From: an uncultured Rhizobiaceae group bacterium | GTDB taxonomy: Bacteria > Pseudomonadota > Alphaproteobacteria > Rhizobiales > Rhizobiaceae | Assembly: GCA_937930635.1 (NCBI GenBank) | Contig: CALHCF010000007.1 | Span: 186,001 to 250,000 of the forward strand | Reading direction: 5' to 3' | Length of the DNA: 64,000 nucleotides | Shown: positions 42,150 through 52,069 of the stretch, one piece after another | Layout: every line of letters starts with the position of its first letter | How positions within the stretch are numbered: position 1 is the stretch's first letter | The notes under the pieces: model-generated | The model's database searches: none | Seen by the model: the letters and a program-made list of their open reading frames with translations, nothing else | What the model was told of the DNA's origin: nothing | Translations under genes and position numbers: made by a program

Positions 42150-42244
42150 CATGCGCTCCTGAAAACAATAAAACACATCATGCAAATACCTGCCCGGGGC
42201 TGGTATTTACAGACCGTGTATTACCCAATGCCTTGATGGAATGT

Positions 42245-45040
42245 CTATTCAGCCGCTTCAGAATGCACAACCGGTGTTACCTTCGCCGCACAGAATTTGA
42301 ATTCCGGGATTTTTCCGTATGGATCCAGCATCGGGTTGGTCAGAGCATTGGCCGGAGCCTCATTGAAGCAGAAGGGAATGAAGACCATCCCGTCAGCGAC
42401 CTCACGGTCGGCACGCAGCAGGGCCTCGATTGTTCCCCGGCGGGTGGCAACCTCGATCATCTGACCAGGTTCGAGATCAAGACGCGAGATCTCGCGCGGG
42501 TTCATGGCCGCAAAACCTTCCGGTTCAATATCATCCAGCACATCGGCGCGGCGGGTCATGGCCCCGGTGTGCCAGTGTTCCAGCACGCGACCTGTGGTCA
42601 GGACCATCGGATAATCTTCATCCGGCACTTCATCAGGGGGCCGCAGATCGGTGGGCACGATACGCCCGCGCCCGTCTTCCGTCGGGAAGCCACTGTCGAA
42701 AACCACCCATTGCTCCGTACCATCTTCCTTTGAGGGATAGGTAACACTGTCATGGGCTTCGAGCCGGTCCCAGGAAATGTAGTTCAGCGACTTCATCACC
42801 TGCCGCATTTCCTCATAGACCGCCGGCACATCATCATAGGACCAGTCGAGACCACACCGATTGGCAAGATCCACGATCAGTTCCCAGTCCTGCCGCGCTT
42901 CGCCGGGGAGCGGCAGAACGGGCCGGCCGATCTGAACCTGACGGTTGGTGTTGGAATAGGTGCCAAGTTTCTCCGCATGGGCAGACGCAGGCAAAATCAC
43001 ATCAGCATGCCAGCAGGTTTCCGTCAGGAAAATATCCTGCACCACCAGATGATCGAGCTTCGCCAGTGCGCCTCTCGCATGGTGCTGGTCCGGGTCCGAC
43101 ATAGCCGGATTTTCACCCATAATATACATGCCGCTGATTGTGCCTTCATGGATGGCATCAACGATTTCAACGACGGTAAGCCCTTTTACCGGATCAAGAG
43201 AGCGACCCCAGAAATCTTCCATCTCGCCACGAATATCGCCGTTCTCCACCGAACGATAATCGGGATAGAACATCGGGATCAAACCGGCGTCGGACGCACC
43301 CTGCACATTGTTTTGTCCGCGCAGAGGATGCAGGCCGGTGCCGGGGCGGCCCACATGGCCGGTAATCAGCGCAAGCGCGATCAGGCAGCGTGAATTGTCG
43401 GTCCCGTGCGTGTGCTGGGAAATGCCCATGCCCCAGAAGATGATTGACCGCTCCGATGTCGCATAGGTACGCGCCACATCGCGCAGGGTTTTAGCATCAA
43501 TGCCGCAAACCTCGGCCATGGCTTCCGGCGCAAAATCCTTGACCTTTTCCTTCAGCGCCTCAAACCCGGAGGCATTGGCCTGAATATATTGCGCATCATA
43601 AAGTTCTTCCTCGATAATCGTGTGGATCATCGCATTCAGCATCGCCACATCAGTGCCCGGCTTGAATTTGAGCGATGCATAGGCGTGGCGCATCATGTCC
43701 TGACCGCGCGGGTCCATGATGATGAGTTTCGTTCCCTTCTTTGCAGCCTGTTTGAAATAGGTTGCCGCAACCGGATGGTTGGTTGTCGGGCGCGCGCCAA
43801 TGACGATCACGCAATCCGATTTCATCGCATCCGTAAACGGTGCCGACACGGCCCCGGACCCAACCCCTTCCAACAGAGCCGCCACCGATGAGGCATGGCA
43901 AAGACGGGTGCAGTGATCGACATTGTTGGTGCCGAACCCCTGGCGGATGAATTTTTGAAACAGATAGGCTTCCTCGTTGGAACCCTTCGCCGAACCGAAC
44001 CCGGCAATGGCGGAACCGCCCCGCTCGTCGCAAATTTTCGTCAGACCGCCAGCTGCCAGCGACAGCGCTTCCTCCCAGGTGGCCTCGCGGAAAATATCGG
44101 AGACCTCCATGAACCGCATGTCGATGTCACCGCGCTTTGGCGCATCTTCACGACGGATCAGAGGTTTTGTGAGGCGCTCTTTCGACTGGGCATAGTCGTA
44201 ACCGAACCGGCCTTTGACACACAGGCGGTTGTTGTTGGCCGGTCCATCCTTGCCATCGACCAGCACGATCTTGTCGTCCTTTGTGTAAACAGTCGTCTGG
44301 CACCCCACCCCACAAAACGGACAGACGGAATCCGTCACGGCGTCAAAATCCTCAACAACGCGCTTCTTTCCTTGTGTGTTCATCAGAGTTTTTTCAAACA
44401 AGGCACCGGTCGGGCATGCCTGAACACATTCACCGCAGGTCACGCAGGTGGAAAGACCCATCGGATCGTGGATATCGAAAACCGGAATCGTGTGATGGCT
44501 GCGCGCGCCCATGCCGAGCACGTCGTTGACCTGAACATCGCGGCAGGCGCGCACGCACAGATTGCAGGCAATACAGGCATCAAGATTGACGGCGATGGCC
44601 GGGTTGGAAATATCGTGAATGTCGGGCGTTTCCGGCGTGCCCCTGTCATCGCGGCCTTCAAATTTCGACGGCAGCCGGTCACTGCCGGAAATGCCCATGG
44701 AGCCTGCCCATTCGGCAAAACTGGACTGGCCGTCCACCTCTTCCATATCGGCGGCAAGCAGCTCAAACACCATCCTGCGGGATTTGTCGGCCCGTTCCGT
44801 GTCGGTCCGCACCACCATGCCTTCAGCAACCCTGCGCTGGCACGAGGCGGCAAGCACCCGCTCCCCGTCAACCTCCACCATGCAGGCGCGGCAATTACCA
44901 TCGCTGCGATATCCGGGTTTGTCGAGATAGCAAAGATGCGGAATGCGCGTGCCCTCACGCTTCGCCACCTGCCAGATGGTCTCATCGGCGGAGGCGGAGA
45001 CGGGTTTTCCGTCGAGGGTGAAGGTTATCTTATCGGTCAT
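42245..45040 (-). CDS. fdsA: NAD-dependent formate dehydrogenase, molybdenum catalytic subunit (FdsA)
   Basis: 931-aa catalytic subunit oxidising formate to CO2 with bis-MGD molybdenum cofactor. N-terminal 2Fe-2S ferredoxin domain (Cys in HLCYLDKPGYRSDGNCRAC), then a His/Cys 4Fe-4S region, paired 4Fe-4S clusters (CIACNLCVRAC and CVTCGECVQAC), the proximal cluster CPFCGVGCQ, and the Mo domain. The Mo ligand is expected in DHCTRLCHASS (about 380). Molybdopterin contacts GENPAMSDPDQHH and the C-terminal MNPREISRLDL follow. Tightly coupled to the LysE-type gene upstream (4-base overlap). FdsC (FdhD) and FdsD are not in the window. Confidence 0.95.
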   Translation of the reverse strand: MTDKITFTLDGKPVSASADETIWQVAKREGTRIPHLCYLDKPGYRSDGNCRACMVEVDGERVLAASCQRRVAEGMVVRTDTERADKSRRMVFELLAADMEEVDGQSSFAEWAGSMGISGSDRLPSKFEGRDDRGTPETPDIHDISNPAIAVNLDACIACNLCVRACRDVQVNDVLGMGARSHHTIPVFDIHDPMGLSTCVTCGECVQACPTGALFEKTLMNTQGKKRVVEDFDAVTDSVCPFCGVGCQTTVYTKDDKIVLVDGKDGPANNNRLCVKGRFGYDYAQSKERLTKPLIRREDAPKRGDIDMRFMEVSDIFREATWEEALSLAAGGLTKICDERGGSAIAGFGSAKGSNEEAYLFQKFIRQGFGTNNVDHCTRLCHASSVAALLEGVGSGAVSAPFTDAMKSDCVIVIGARPTTNHPVAATYFKQAAKKGTKLIIMDPRGQDMMRHAYASLKFKPGTDVAMLNAMIHTIIEEELYDAQYIQANASGFEALKEKVKDFAPEAMAEVCGIDAKTLRDVARTYATSERSIIFWGMGISQHTHGTDNSRCLIALALITGHVGRPGTGLHPLRGQNNVQGASDAGLIPMFYPDYRSVENGDIRGEMEDFWGRSLDPVKGLTVVEIVDAIHEGTISGMYIMGENPAMSDPDQHHARGALAKLDHLVVQDIFLTETCWHADVILPASAHAEKLGTYSNTNRQVQIGRPVLPLPGEARQDWELIVDLANRCGLDWSYDDVPAVYEEMRQVMKSLNYISWDRLEAHDSVTYPSKEDGTEQWVVFDSGFPTEDGRGRIVPTDLRPPDEVPDEDYPMVLTTGRVLEHWHTGAMTRRADVLDDIEPEGFAAMNPREISRLDLEPGQMIEVATRRGTIEALLRADREVADGMVFIPFCFNEAPANALTNPMLDPYGKIPEFKFCAAKVTPVVHSEAAE

Positions 45041-45699
45041 GATGTTTTGGCTCCTGACCTGAAAGTGCTCAAAATGAGACCCATGCCCAGCGCCCCGAAA
45101 AGGGCACCCAGCACAGAATTGACGATGCGCTTGAACCGGTCATAGAAGGCGACTACAGCGCCTGTGGAAAACAAGACCGCCCACGCGATATGACCGGCAA
45201 AAGCCAACACGGTGCAACCGGCCACATAGACAACCGAAACCCATAAGGGCGCGTCGGGCCGGGACACGATGGCAATCATCGCAATCCAGGACAGAATGGC
45301 CTTTGGGTTGGTCATCTGGATGGTGAAACCACGCATAAAATATTGCCGAAGCCTGCTCTCGCGCAGGCCGTCACCGGCTGCAATGTAGATATTGCGACGG
45401 GCGGCGCGCAGATATTTGGTGCCAAGCCAGATCAGGTAGAGACCGCCGGCAACCTTCAACCCGAAAGCAATCGGAGCATAGGCCGCCATCAGCGCCGTGA
45501 CACCCATCACGGCAAGGCTCGCCCAGATGAAGCTGCCCGTCGATACACCACAGGCCAGCGCCACCCCCGCACGACGCGACACCCCCATGGATGTGCCAAC
45601 GATAGCAAGGATGTTCGGCCCGGGACTGACGAGCCCAAGGGACATGGCAAAATAACCCGCAAGCAGATAGGGCGCGTATTCCATGAGTGGTTCAACCAT
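45037..45699 (-). CDS. LysE/RhtB-family exporter inside the formate dehydrogenase operon
   Basis: 220-aa inner-membrane protein with about six hydrophobic helices. The LysE-family signature is GLVSPGPNILAIVGTSM near residue 20-36, followed by GVSTGSFIWASLAVMG and FTIQMTNPKAILSW (about 127-140). ATG 45699 lies eight bases after GGAGG and overlaps the fdsGB stop (TGATG); its stop overlaps the fdsA start. LysE proteins export amino acids or other small solutes; the substrate here is unknown and its position between formate dehydrogenase subunits is unusual. Confidence 0.9.
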   Translation of the reverse strand: MVEPLMEYAPYLLAGYFAMSLGLVSPGPNILAIVGTSMGVSRRAGVALACGVSTGSFIWASLAVMGVTALMAAYAPIAFGLKVAGGLYLIWLGTKYLRAARRNIYIAAGDGLRESRLRQYFMRGFTIQMTNPKAILSWIAMIAIVSRPDAPLWVSVVYVAGCTVLAFAGHIAWAVLFSTGAVVAFYDRFKRIVNSVLGALFGALGMGLILSTFRSGAKTS

Positions 45700-47381
45700 C
45701 ACAAATCCTCCCGGAAATATTCCAGCAGATGGTTGACCGGGTTGGGAGCGGCTTGTCCCAGTCCACAGATGCTGGCATCACGCATGACCTGTTCGAGGTC
45801 GCGGATTGCGGTTTCGTCGAGCTTTTCTCCGCTGCGCAGCAGTTTGCCAAGCTTTTCCGTTCCCCCCCGGCACGGTGTGCACTGGCCGCAGCTTTCATGG
45901 GTGAAGAAGTCGACCAGGTTCAGCGCCACATCCTTGATGTTGTCCTGATCGGAAAAGACGACGATGGCATGAGACCCGACAAAGGAACCAAGCTCGGCAA
46001 GCCTTCCGCCAAAATCCAGCGGCACCTGGTTTTCGCTTGCAGGCAGAATACCGCCGGACGCGCCGCCGGGCAGATAGGCCTTGAACGTGTGGCCATCGGC
46101 CATGCCGCCGCAATGATCATCAATCAGTTCCTGGATTGTGACACCTGCCGGAGCAAGTTTCACGCCCGGTTCCTTCACACGGCCCGATACGCTCCATGAG
46201 CGCATACCCGGATGACCTTCCTTGCCCTGCGCGGCAAACCAGTCGGCCCCTTTTTCAAGAATGGCAGGCACCCAGTAAAGCGTCTCCACATTGTTGTTGA
46301 GTGTCGGCCTGCCAAACAAACCAACTTCGGCGATATAGGGCGGACGATGACGCGGCAGGCCGCGCTTGCCTTCAATCGATTCCAGCATCGCGCTTTCTTC
46401 ACCGCAGATATAGGCCCCTGCCCCGCGTCGCAGCTCAAAAAATCCGGGTTCGGCAAGGCCGGCGGCTTCCAGCGCGGCTATTTCATCGCGCAATATTTGC
46501 AGCACGGCGGGATATTCGTCGCGCATATAGACATAGCAACGCTCCGCACCAACCACATGCGCCCCGATCAGTGCACCTTCAAACATGGCGTGGGGATTGC
46601 GCTCCAGATAGTAGCGGTCCTTGAACGTGCCCGGCTCACCCTCATCGCCGTTGATCGTCATCAGGCGCGGGCCGTCATAGCCCCTAACAAAACTCCATTT
46701 TTTGCCGGTTGGAAAACCAGCACCGCCAAGGCCTTTCAGCCCCGCGTCAGAGAGCTTTTCAATAATTGTGTCGGCGGAAAGCTGTCCCGATTTCACTGTA
46801 TCCCAGACACCGTAACCGCCCTCGGCGCGGTAGGCGGCCAGATCCTTGTAATCCGGTTTCAGGGCAGCCGTGTCGCCTGATTCAGCGAAAGCCAAAAGGT
46901 CTGCAGCGGTTGCATGCCCCACTTCCCGGTCGCCCACCCGCGCGGCCGGAGCAACATCGCATCCGCCCATGCAGGGTGCGCGCATGATACGTATCTGCTG
47001 CGGATCAGCCCCGGCTTCCAGCCCGGCAATCAGATGTTCTGCGCCAGCCAACATGCAGGAAACGGAATCGCAGACCCGAATTGTCAGCGGAGCAGGTTTG
47101 GTTTCGCCCTCCTTGACCACATCGAAATGGTCATAAAACGAAGCGACTTCGTAGATTTCCACCTGCGACAGGCGCATCTCTTCGGCCAGCGCCCGCATAT
47201 GGCGCGCTTCGATACAGCCGTAACTGTCCTGAATCAGGTGCAGAAATTCAATCAGCTTATCGCGATTGCGTGGACGGTCCCCAAGCAGTTTGCGAACTTC
47301 GTTAAGCGCGGTGTCATCGAGCTGACGCCCTTTGGGCAAGGCATTGTTACGCCTTTTTTTATTGTCGGGCCTGTCGAGCAT
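45699..47381 (-). CDS. fdsB: Formate dehydrogenase FdsG-FdsB fusion (NuoE-NuoF type diaphorase)
   Basis: 560-aa fusion. Residues about 25-175 are the NuoE/24-kDa-like FdsG domain with the 2Fe-2S cysteines in CDSVSCMLAG and APCMGGCDVAP. Residues about 185-560 are the NuoF/51-kDa-like FdsB domain: FMN/NAD-binding GLKGLGGAGFPTGKKW, NGDEGEPGTFKDR, GAYICGEESAMLESIEGKRG, and the 4Fe-4S cysteines in ESCGQCTPCRGG. It passes electrons from FdsA to NAD+. In many bacteria FdsG and FdsB are separate proteins, so the fusion is a variant. First gene of fdsGB-lysE-fdsA. Confidence 0.94.
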   Translation of the reverse strand: MLDRPDNKKRRNNALPKGRQLDDTALNEVRKLLGDRPRNRDKLIEFLHLIQDSYGCIEARHMRALAEEMRLSQVEIYEVASFYDHFDVVKEGETKPAPLTIRVCDSVSCMLAGAEHLIAGLEAGADPQQIRIMRAPCMGGCDVAPAARVGDREVGHATAADLLAFAESGDTAALKPDYKDLAAYRAEGGYGVWDTVKSGQLSADTIIEKLSDAGLKGLGGAGFPTGKKWSFVRGYDGPRLMTINGDEGEPGTFKDRYYLERNPHAMFEGALIGAHVVGAERCYVYMRDEYPAVLQILRDEIAALEAAGLAEPGFFELRRGAGAYICGEESAMLESIEGKRGLPRHRPPYIAEVGLFGRPTLNNNVETLYWVPAILEKGADWFAAQGKEGHPGMRSWSVSGRVKEPGVKLAPAGVTIQELIDDHCGGMADGHTFKAYLPGGASGGILPASENQVPLDFGGRLAELGSFVGSHAIVVFSDQDNIKDVALNLVDFFTHESCGQCTPCRGGTEKLGKLLRSGEKLDETAIRDLEQVMRDASICGLGQAAPNPVNHLLEYFREDL

Positions 47382-47574
47382 TCAGCCTCCAAATCGCAAG
47401 GGCCGACCGGCCCCCGCCATAATAAAACTCTGTCGAAGATTTGAAAAACAAACACCTTGATGAGCGCCTGCGTTGCGCTGTGTCCGTTTCTCTCGCCGGG
47501 AACCCTGTCCGACATCCTGTTCTTATCATCCAGAACCGCCGAAGCAAGTGCAATATGAGCCGGGCCTCAGTTTA

Positions 47575-47659
47575 GGCTCCAGACCCATTAGATCCACCCT
47601 ATGACGAATGCGGCGATTGTGATTGCTGGTATGAAAACGTCGGCGCGACGGTCATCAAC
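47575..47659 (-). pseudogene. IS5-family-like transposase 3' remnant, copy 1
   Basis: 85-bp element, 74/85 identical with 51413-51497 and without gaps. Read on the - strand it codes DDRRADVFIPAITIAAFVIGWI followed by TAA. The pattern resembles the C-terminus of IS5-family transposases (an RRA-x-x-F start followed by a hydrophobic IAA-x-VI-W end); this assignment is from memory of the family. An in-frame TAA shortly upstream shows it is only a tail fragment. Confidence 0.5.
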
Positions 47660-47873
47660 ACGCGCAACACCTTAAGACCCGTGAAAGAAAGGCTCGATCT
47701 TGGGCATTTGAGCGGGCGAGAGCAAAAACAGATCAGACAGGGCAAACTCCTTTGCCAGCCTGAATCAGAAATCGAACTTCAATGCAAATTAGTGGGCCCT
47801 GAGCATGGCATTTGGCGACTTGTTCGCCTTCTCGTCATCGCGAGGGGGAAAGAAATTTACCCAAAGTCTGGGC

Positions 47874-47908
47874 AAAGAAATGCAGCCCAGGCCAAAGCCT
47901 GGGCTGCA
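47874..47908 (-). terminator. Strong Rho-independent terminator of the RTX gene
   Basis: TGCAGCCCAGGC (47881-47892) and GCCTGGGCTGCA (47897-47908) form a perfect 12-bp stem with a 4-base loop. On the - strand the stem is followed by TTTCTTT. It lies about 130 bases beyond the RTX stop codon. Confidence 0.85.
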
Positions 47909-48040
47909 TGATTGAAAACTTTCAATCCGTTGGGTCGATGTTTAGGCAATGCAAATGGTGGTCACGATGCTGCCAAAACAAATCCTTCCTGGAAGAAGAT
48001 ACTAAAATTTCAGCACTCTTCAGGAACGAACACTATTTCC

Positions 48041-51000
48041 CTACAGGGCAAAATCGCTTCCGATCATGTTAGCGACATTGTCGACCACAATGGCGAAGTC
48101 AGCTACGCCATCCCCGTTTACGTCGCCCTGTATCTGGTTGATCGCGGTTGCGTAACGCAGCTGCCCGGCTGAACCAGAGAAGCCAGCATTGCCGATGAAG
48201 CTGAACGCCTGGTTTCCAGCCGCGATAGTGTTCGCATCAATGGCTGACAAATCAACGGTATCACCGTCGGCGCGCCAGAAATCGATAATCGTATCGCGGC
48301 CCAAGGCACCAACCGTTGACTGGTTGATGTTGGTGTAGAGGAACGTATCCGCTGAACCGTCGGCGGCAACAACACCACCAAAGCCACCCCCAACACGGTC
48401 TGCACCGATGCCGCCAAACACGACATCTTCACCACCGCGACCGAACAGGCGGTCATTGCCGTCGAGTGATGACAGCGTGTTTGCACCGCCATTACCCAGC
48501 AACACATCGTTGGAGCTGGAACCGGTTAAGCTCTCGACGTCACCATAGGTGTCGCCGGCAGCCTCACCCATGTTTTGACCGGAGAAGAACAAATCAGCAC
48601 GTACATCTGTAGTTGCCAGTTCATAGGATGCCGTATCGACGCCCGCTCCACCATTCAAGACATCGCCTCCAAGGCCACCGATCAATACGTCGTCTTGAGT
48701 GCCGCCGAACAGTCGGTCGTCTCCGTCACGTCCCAGCAACCGGTCATTGCCAGCAAAGCCAAACACGTCATTGGCATTGTTATCACCCAGTAGAACGTCA
48801 CCATTGGAGGAGCCCTGAAGGTTCTCGATTGACACATAGCTGTCACCGGCGGCTTCACCCGTATTGGTCCCCGGGGCCAGCAGGTCGGCGCGAACACCCA
48901 TCGTCGCGAACTGATAGGACGCTGTATCGGAACCTGGACCGCCGTTCAGGACATCACCTCCAACGCCACCAATGAGAACATCATCGCCAACGCCGCCGAA
49001 GAGACGGTCAGCACCGTCACGACCAATCAATCTATCGTTGCCGATATGACCGAAAATGTCGTTAGCTGAATTATCTCCAAGCAACACATCGTTAAAATCC
49101 GATCCTCGGAGATTTTCGATCGATGTATAGGTATCACCAGCAGCGGCACCGGTGTTTGAGGCCGACACCAGCAGGTCAGCGCGTACAGCGGCAGTGGCAG
49201 AATTGTAGCCCGCCTGGTCGATGTCAGCACCGCCGTCGAGATTGTCGGCACCGGCACCACCAATGAGATTGTCATTGCCAGTACCGCCATTCAATGTATC
49301 GTTGCCAACGCCGCCACTCAGAAGGTCACCACCGGCGCCGCCGTTCAGCACATCCATGCCGTTACCCCCATCAATAACATCGTCGCCACCGCCACCATTC
49401 AGCGTGTCAGCTCCATCGTTACCAGTGATAGTGTCGGCCTGTGACGAACCGGTAATGGTCTCATTGCTGCCATCGCCGTTGATCTCGATAACGTCAAACT
49501 CCTGCCAACCCGAAAAGGTCAGGCCGGAGAGGTTGAGATTGAGATCGTTACCCATAATGATACGCAGCGTATCGACGGCGCCGGCGCCGCTAGCATTGCC
49601 GTCTATAAGAGCGTTAAAGGCAATTCCACCACCACCGAAGTCCTGGGCATTGATAACAACCGTCTTGTTCTCTCCTGCAGCCGCCCCGAACTCGATCTCT
49701 TCTATGCTCAGCAATGCCGCAGCCTGGTCCAGATTGTTTGTAGCAGAACCTTCGAACAGCAAGCGGTCGTTACCGGAGCCGCCGTCGTAGATGTCATTAC
49801 CATGACCAACGGAGCCCGTGAAACGCAGTGTATCGTTGCCATTGAAGCCGTAGACTTCATCATCACCGCTTACCACATCGATTGTGTCGCTGCCGATTGT
49901 GCCAATAACCTGATCGCCATCATAGTCATTGGGCGAGTTTGCATCATCACGCGGGTCATAGATGGCCGACCGGATATCCGTGTCGAAAAGCGGCAAAAAT
50001 AAAGGGAAACCGGTGGTACCGGTCTGAACACTTTCCGTCCAGGTGACGACAAAACGACCGTCATCCATGCCCTCAATGTCGAGGTTTAAAGCAAGGGGCC
50101 CGATATTCGTGTCCACGTTGAACTCTGAACCTACGGAAGCACCGGCGTCGCTGAAACGACGAGCATGAATATCGTTGGTTGACTCATCAACCCAGGCAAC
50201 AACAAAGCCACCATCAGCCAGTGCAGCAGCAACAACCTGGCTTTGGTCGCCAGCCGTGGTGGTCGCAGCGCCGGTGACGCCTGTTTGCGGTGCACCAGCG
50301 TTGTCGTAGACCCGAAAACGGGGGCCGGAGTTTCCTGAACCGTCAGTGCCATCTGTTTCCCAGACAACGACAAAACCGCCGTTGGCCAATCCAACAATGT
50401 GAGGGTCCTGATTGAAATCCAAGCCTGTACTAACATCGATGAAACCACCAACTTCAGTACCCGAGCTATCAAACCGTTGGACTTGGATAATATCGTCGGT
50501 GGGCGCCGGATTATTGTTGCCCCAAACGACAGCGAAACTGCCATCTGAAAGTGTCGCGACGTTACTTCCGTTGATGCCTTCACCTGGACCGGAAAACCCG
50601 TCAAAGACCTCGTTTTCAGCTCCAACAGCATTGGTCGAAAGCGTGTAAGTGCGGGACTGGACAATGACATCATTATCAACCGCGGTATTGTTTTCATAGG
50701 AGATCAAAGCTGTGTCGCCATTGATCGCAATGTTTGGATTGCGGAAAGTCTGGGCATCAGTTCCGTCTGACGCAATCAGCACGTTCGACTGCTGAACACC
50801 TGATGAGTTATACTCGGCAACATAAATATCTGTTTCGGTGCTGTTCGGGATATCTGCATCGACGTACACCATGGCGAAGCCGCCGTTGCTTGTGGCGGCA
50901 ATGTCGAAATCGCGCTCATTGTCAGCATTTACGGTATCGTTCAGCCGAAACTCGCCGCCCAATGAGTTGCCCAATGAATCATACAGGCGACCGATGATGT

Positions 51001-51178
51001 CTGTGCCGGCGGGCGAACCGGGACCTGTGGTATCATTTGATACCCAGGCAACAAGAATATTGCCGTTGGAAAGATGCACGACCTTGGGTTCGATCTGGTC
51101 ACCGGATAATATCTGGGGTGCACCTTCTGATGTGTTGTTCTGGCCAAGACTGCGCCAAAGTTCTGGTGTTGCAGGCAT
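48041..51178 (-). CDS. RTX (hemolysin-type calcium-binding repeat) secreted protein
   Basis: 1045-aa acidic protein with no Sec signal, expected to leave by type I secretion via its C-terminus. Residues about 1-430 contain repeated GGFVVVW-type blades (for example [32 protein letters not shown]) suggesting a beta-propeller. Residues about 430-930 hold RTX nonapeptides ([22 protein letters not shown]), including three similar units of about 115 aa containing VRADLL and GDxYxSIENL. Residues 930-1045 resemble the serralysin C-terminal domain ([20 protein letters not shown]) plus a [10 protein letters not shown] calcium loop. AGGGA upstream supports the ATG. No type I transporter is adjacent. Adhesin or matrix role is inference. 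Confidence 0.9.
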   Translation of the reverse strand: MPATPELWRSLGQNNTSEGAPQILSGDQIEPKVVHLSNGNILVAWVSNDTTGPGSPAGTDIIGRLYDSLGNSLGGEFRLNDTVNADNERDFDIAATSNGGFAMVYVDADIPNSTETDIYVAEYNSSGVQQSNVLIASDGTDAQTFRNPNIAINGDTALISYENNTAVDNDVIVQSRTYTLSTNAVGAENEVFDGFSGPGEGINGSNVATLSDGSFAVVWGNNNPAPTDDIIQVQRFDSSGTEVGGFIDVSTGLDFNQDPHIVGLANGGFVVVWETDGTDGSGNSGPRFRVYDNAGAPQTGVTGAATTTAGDQSQVVAAALADGGFVVAWVDESTNDIHARRFSDAGASVGSEFNVDTNIGPLALNLDIEGMDDGRFVVTWTESVQTGTTGFPLFLPLFDTDIRSAIYDPRDDANSPNDYDGDQVIGTIGSDTIDVVSGDDEVYGFNGNDTLRFTGSVGHGNDIYDGGSGNDRLLFEGSATNNLDQAAALLSIEEIEFGAAAGENKTVVINAQDFGGGGIAFNALIDGNASGAGAVDTLRIIMGNDLNLNLSGLTFSGWQEFDVIEINGDGSNETITGSSQADTITGNDGADTLNGGGGDDVIDGGNGMDVLNGGAGGDLLSGGVGNDTLNGGTGNDNLIGGAGADNLDGGADIDQAGYNSATAAVRADLLVSASNTGAAAGDTYTSIENLRGSDFNDVLLGDNSANDIFGHIGNDRLIGRDGADRLFGGVGDDVLIGGVGGDVLNGGPGSDTASYQFATMGVRADLLAPGTNTGEAAGDSYVSIENLQGSSNGDVLLGDNNANDVFGFAGNDRLLGRDGDDRLFGGTQDDVLIGGLGGDVLNGGAGVDTASYELATTDVRADLFFSGQNMGEAAGDTYGDVESLTGSSSNDVLLGNGGANTLSSLDGNDRLFGRGGEDVVFGGIGADRVGGGFGGVVAADGSADTFLYTNINQSTVGALGRDTIIDFWRADGDTVDLSAIDANTIAAGNQAFSFIGNAGFSGSAGQLRYATAINQIQGDVNGDGVADFAIVVDNVANMIGSDFAL

Positions 51179-51412
51179 AATAGTTCCCTCTCAAAGTTTA
51201 GCTATTTGAAATCCCAATAGCGCTTGCCCCGAGCGATTGATCCGAAAGTGAGCCAATTTTCGCATTCTTTAACAATGCTCTAGCGTATCAAAAATCCAAC
51301 CGAACCAAAACTTCGTAGCTTCTGAAGTATGACCGAGTTGAAGTGACCAGCTTTCGGAAATTCTTCCTTATCGTTGCTGTGAAGCCAAGGATGTGCGTTT
51401 AGTCACTCTCCA

Positions 51413-51497
51413 GGCTCAGGACGCATTAAATCCACCAAATGACGATTGCGGCGATTGTGATTGTTGCCATGAAGACGTCGGCGCGACGGTCATCAAC
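51413..51497 (-). pseudogene. IS5-family-like transposase 3' remnant, copy 2
   Basis: Direct repeat of 47575-47659. The - strand reads DDRRADVFMATITIAAIVIWWI then TAA. Upstream on the - strand the frame stays open but no longer resembles a transposase, so only the terminal tail survives. Orientation is the same as copy 1, so the RTX gene lies between two direct repeats. The rest of the 51179-51673 gap shows no gene. Confidence 0.5.
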
Positions 51498-51673
51498 CCG
51501 TGGCACTCCGTGCGACCTGGGAAAGGTCACCGGAAAATCCGCCGGTCGCCTTTGGCAACAGATAACGACATCGTCAGCGACGGACCCGATAACTAGCCAT
51601 AATGCTGTCAGTATCCTACATGAGGAACAACTTTCTAGGACTTGCTTGGCTAAGATTTTTTGGGAGAATGGTT

Positions 51674-52033
51674 ATGAACAGAACTGACGACATCATCGCG
51701 GTAAAGGCCGTCGTGAATGAATACGTGGCGGGCACGCTGGCACGGGACATTGCCAGGCTAAAAGCCATTTTCCACCCCAATGCGGTCATGTCAGGATATC
51801 TTGGGCCCAATCAACTGATCGGATCGCCACAACCGTTCTTCGATCACCTTGCCGGCAATGAGCATGGCGAAGGGTATGGCGCTGAAATTTCACATGTGTC
51901 GGTCGTTGGCCGGACAGCCTGTGCCCGTCTCGTCGAAGAAAATCTGTATGGAATGTCGTTTGTCAATGACTTCCATCTTTTAAACGACAACGGCACCTGG
52001 GTCATCGTCTCCAAGCTGTTCCATCACGACTAG
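51674..52033 (+). CDS. NTF2-like (putative lumazine-binding type) protein
   Basis: 119 aa from ATG 51674, with GGGAG eight bases upstream; the open frame from 51602 has no such signal. The N-terminal helices (IIAVKAVVNEYVAGTLARDIARLKAIFHPNA) and the strand series ending GTWVIVSKLFHH match the NTF2-like fold used by small ketosteroid-isomerase-like or lumazine-binding-like proteins. Stands alone between the RTX gene and the convergent alcohol dehydrogenase. Ligand unknown. Confidence 0.8.
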   Translation: MNRTDDIIAVKAVVNEYVAGTLARDIARLKAIFHPNAVMSGYLGPNQLIGSPQPFFDHLAGNEHGEGYGAEISHVSVVGRTACARLVEENLYGMSFVNDFHLLNDNGTWVIVSKLFHHD

Positions 52034-52069
52034 CGATCTCACAGCTGGCGACACAGCGGGCACTTTCTC

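Noticed and set aside
51393..51596. Short + strand ORF rich in Cys/Asp
   Set aside because: It lies across the 85-bp repeat; the matching - strand frame ends both copies with the same hydrophobic tail and stop, which explains the conservation better.
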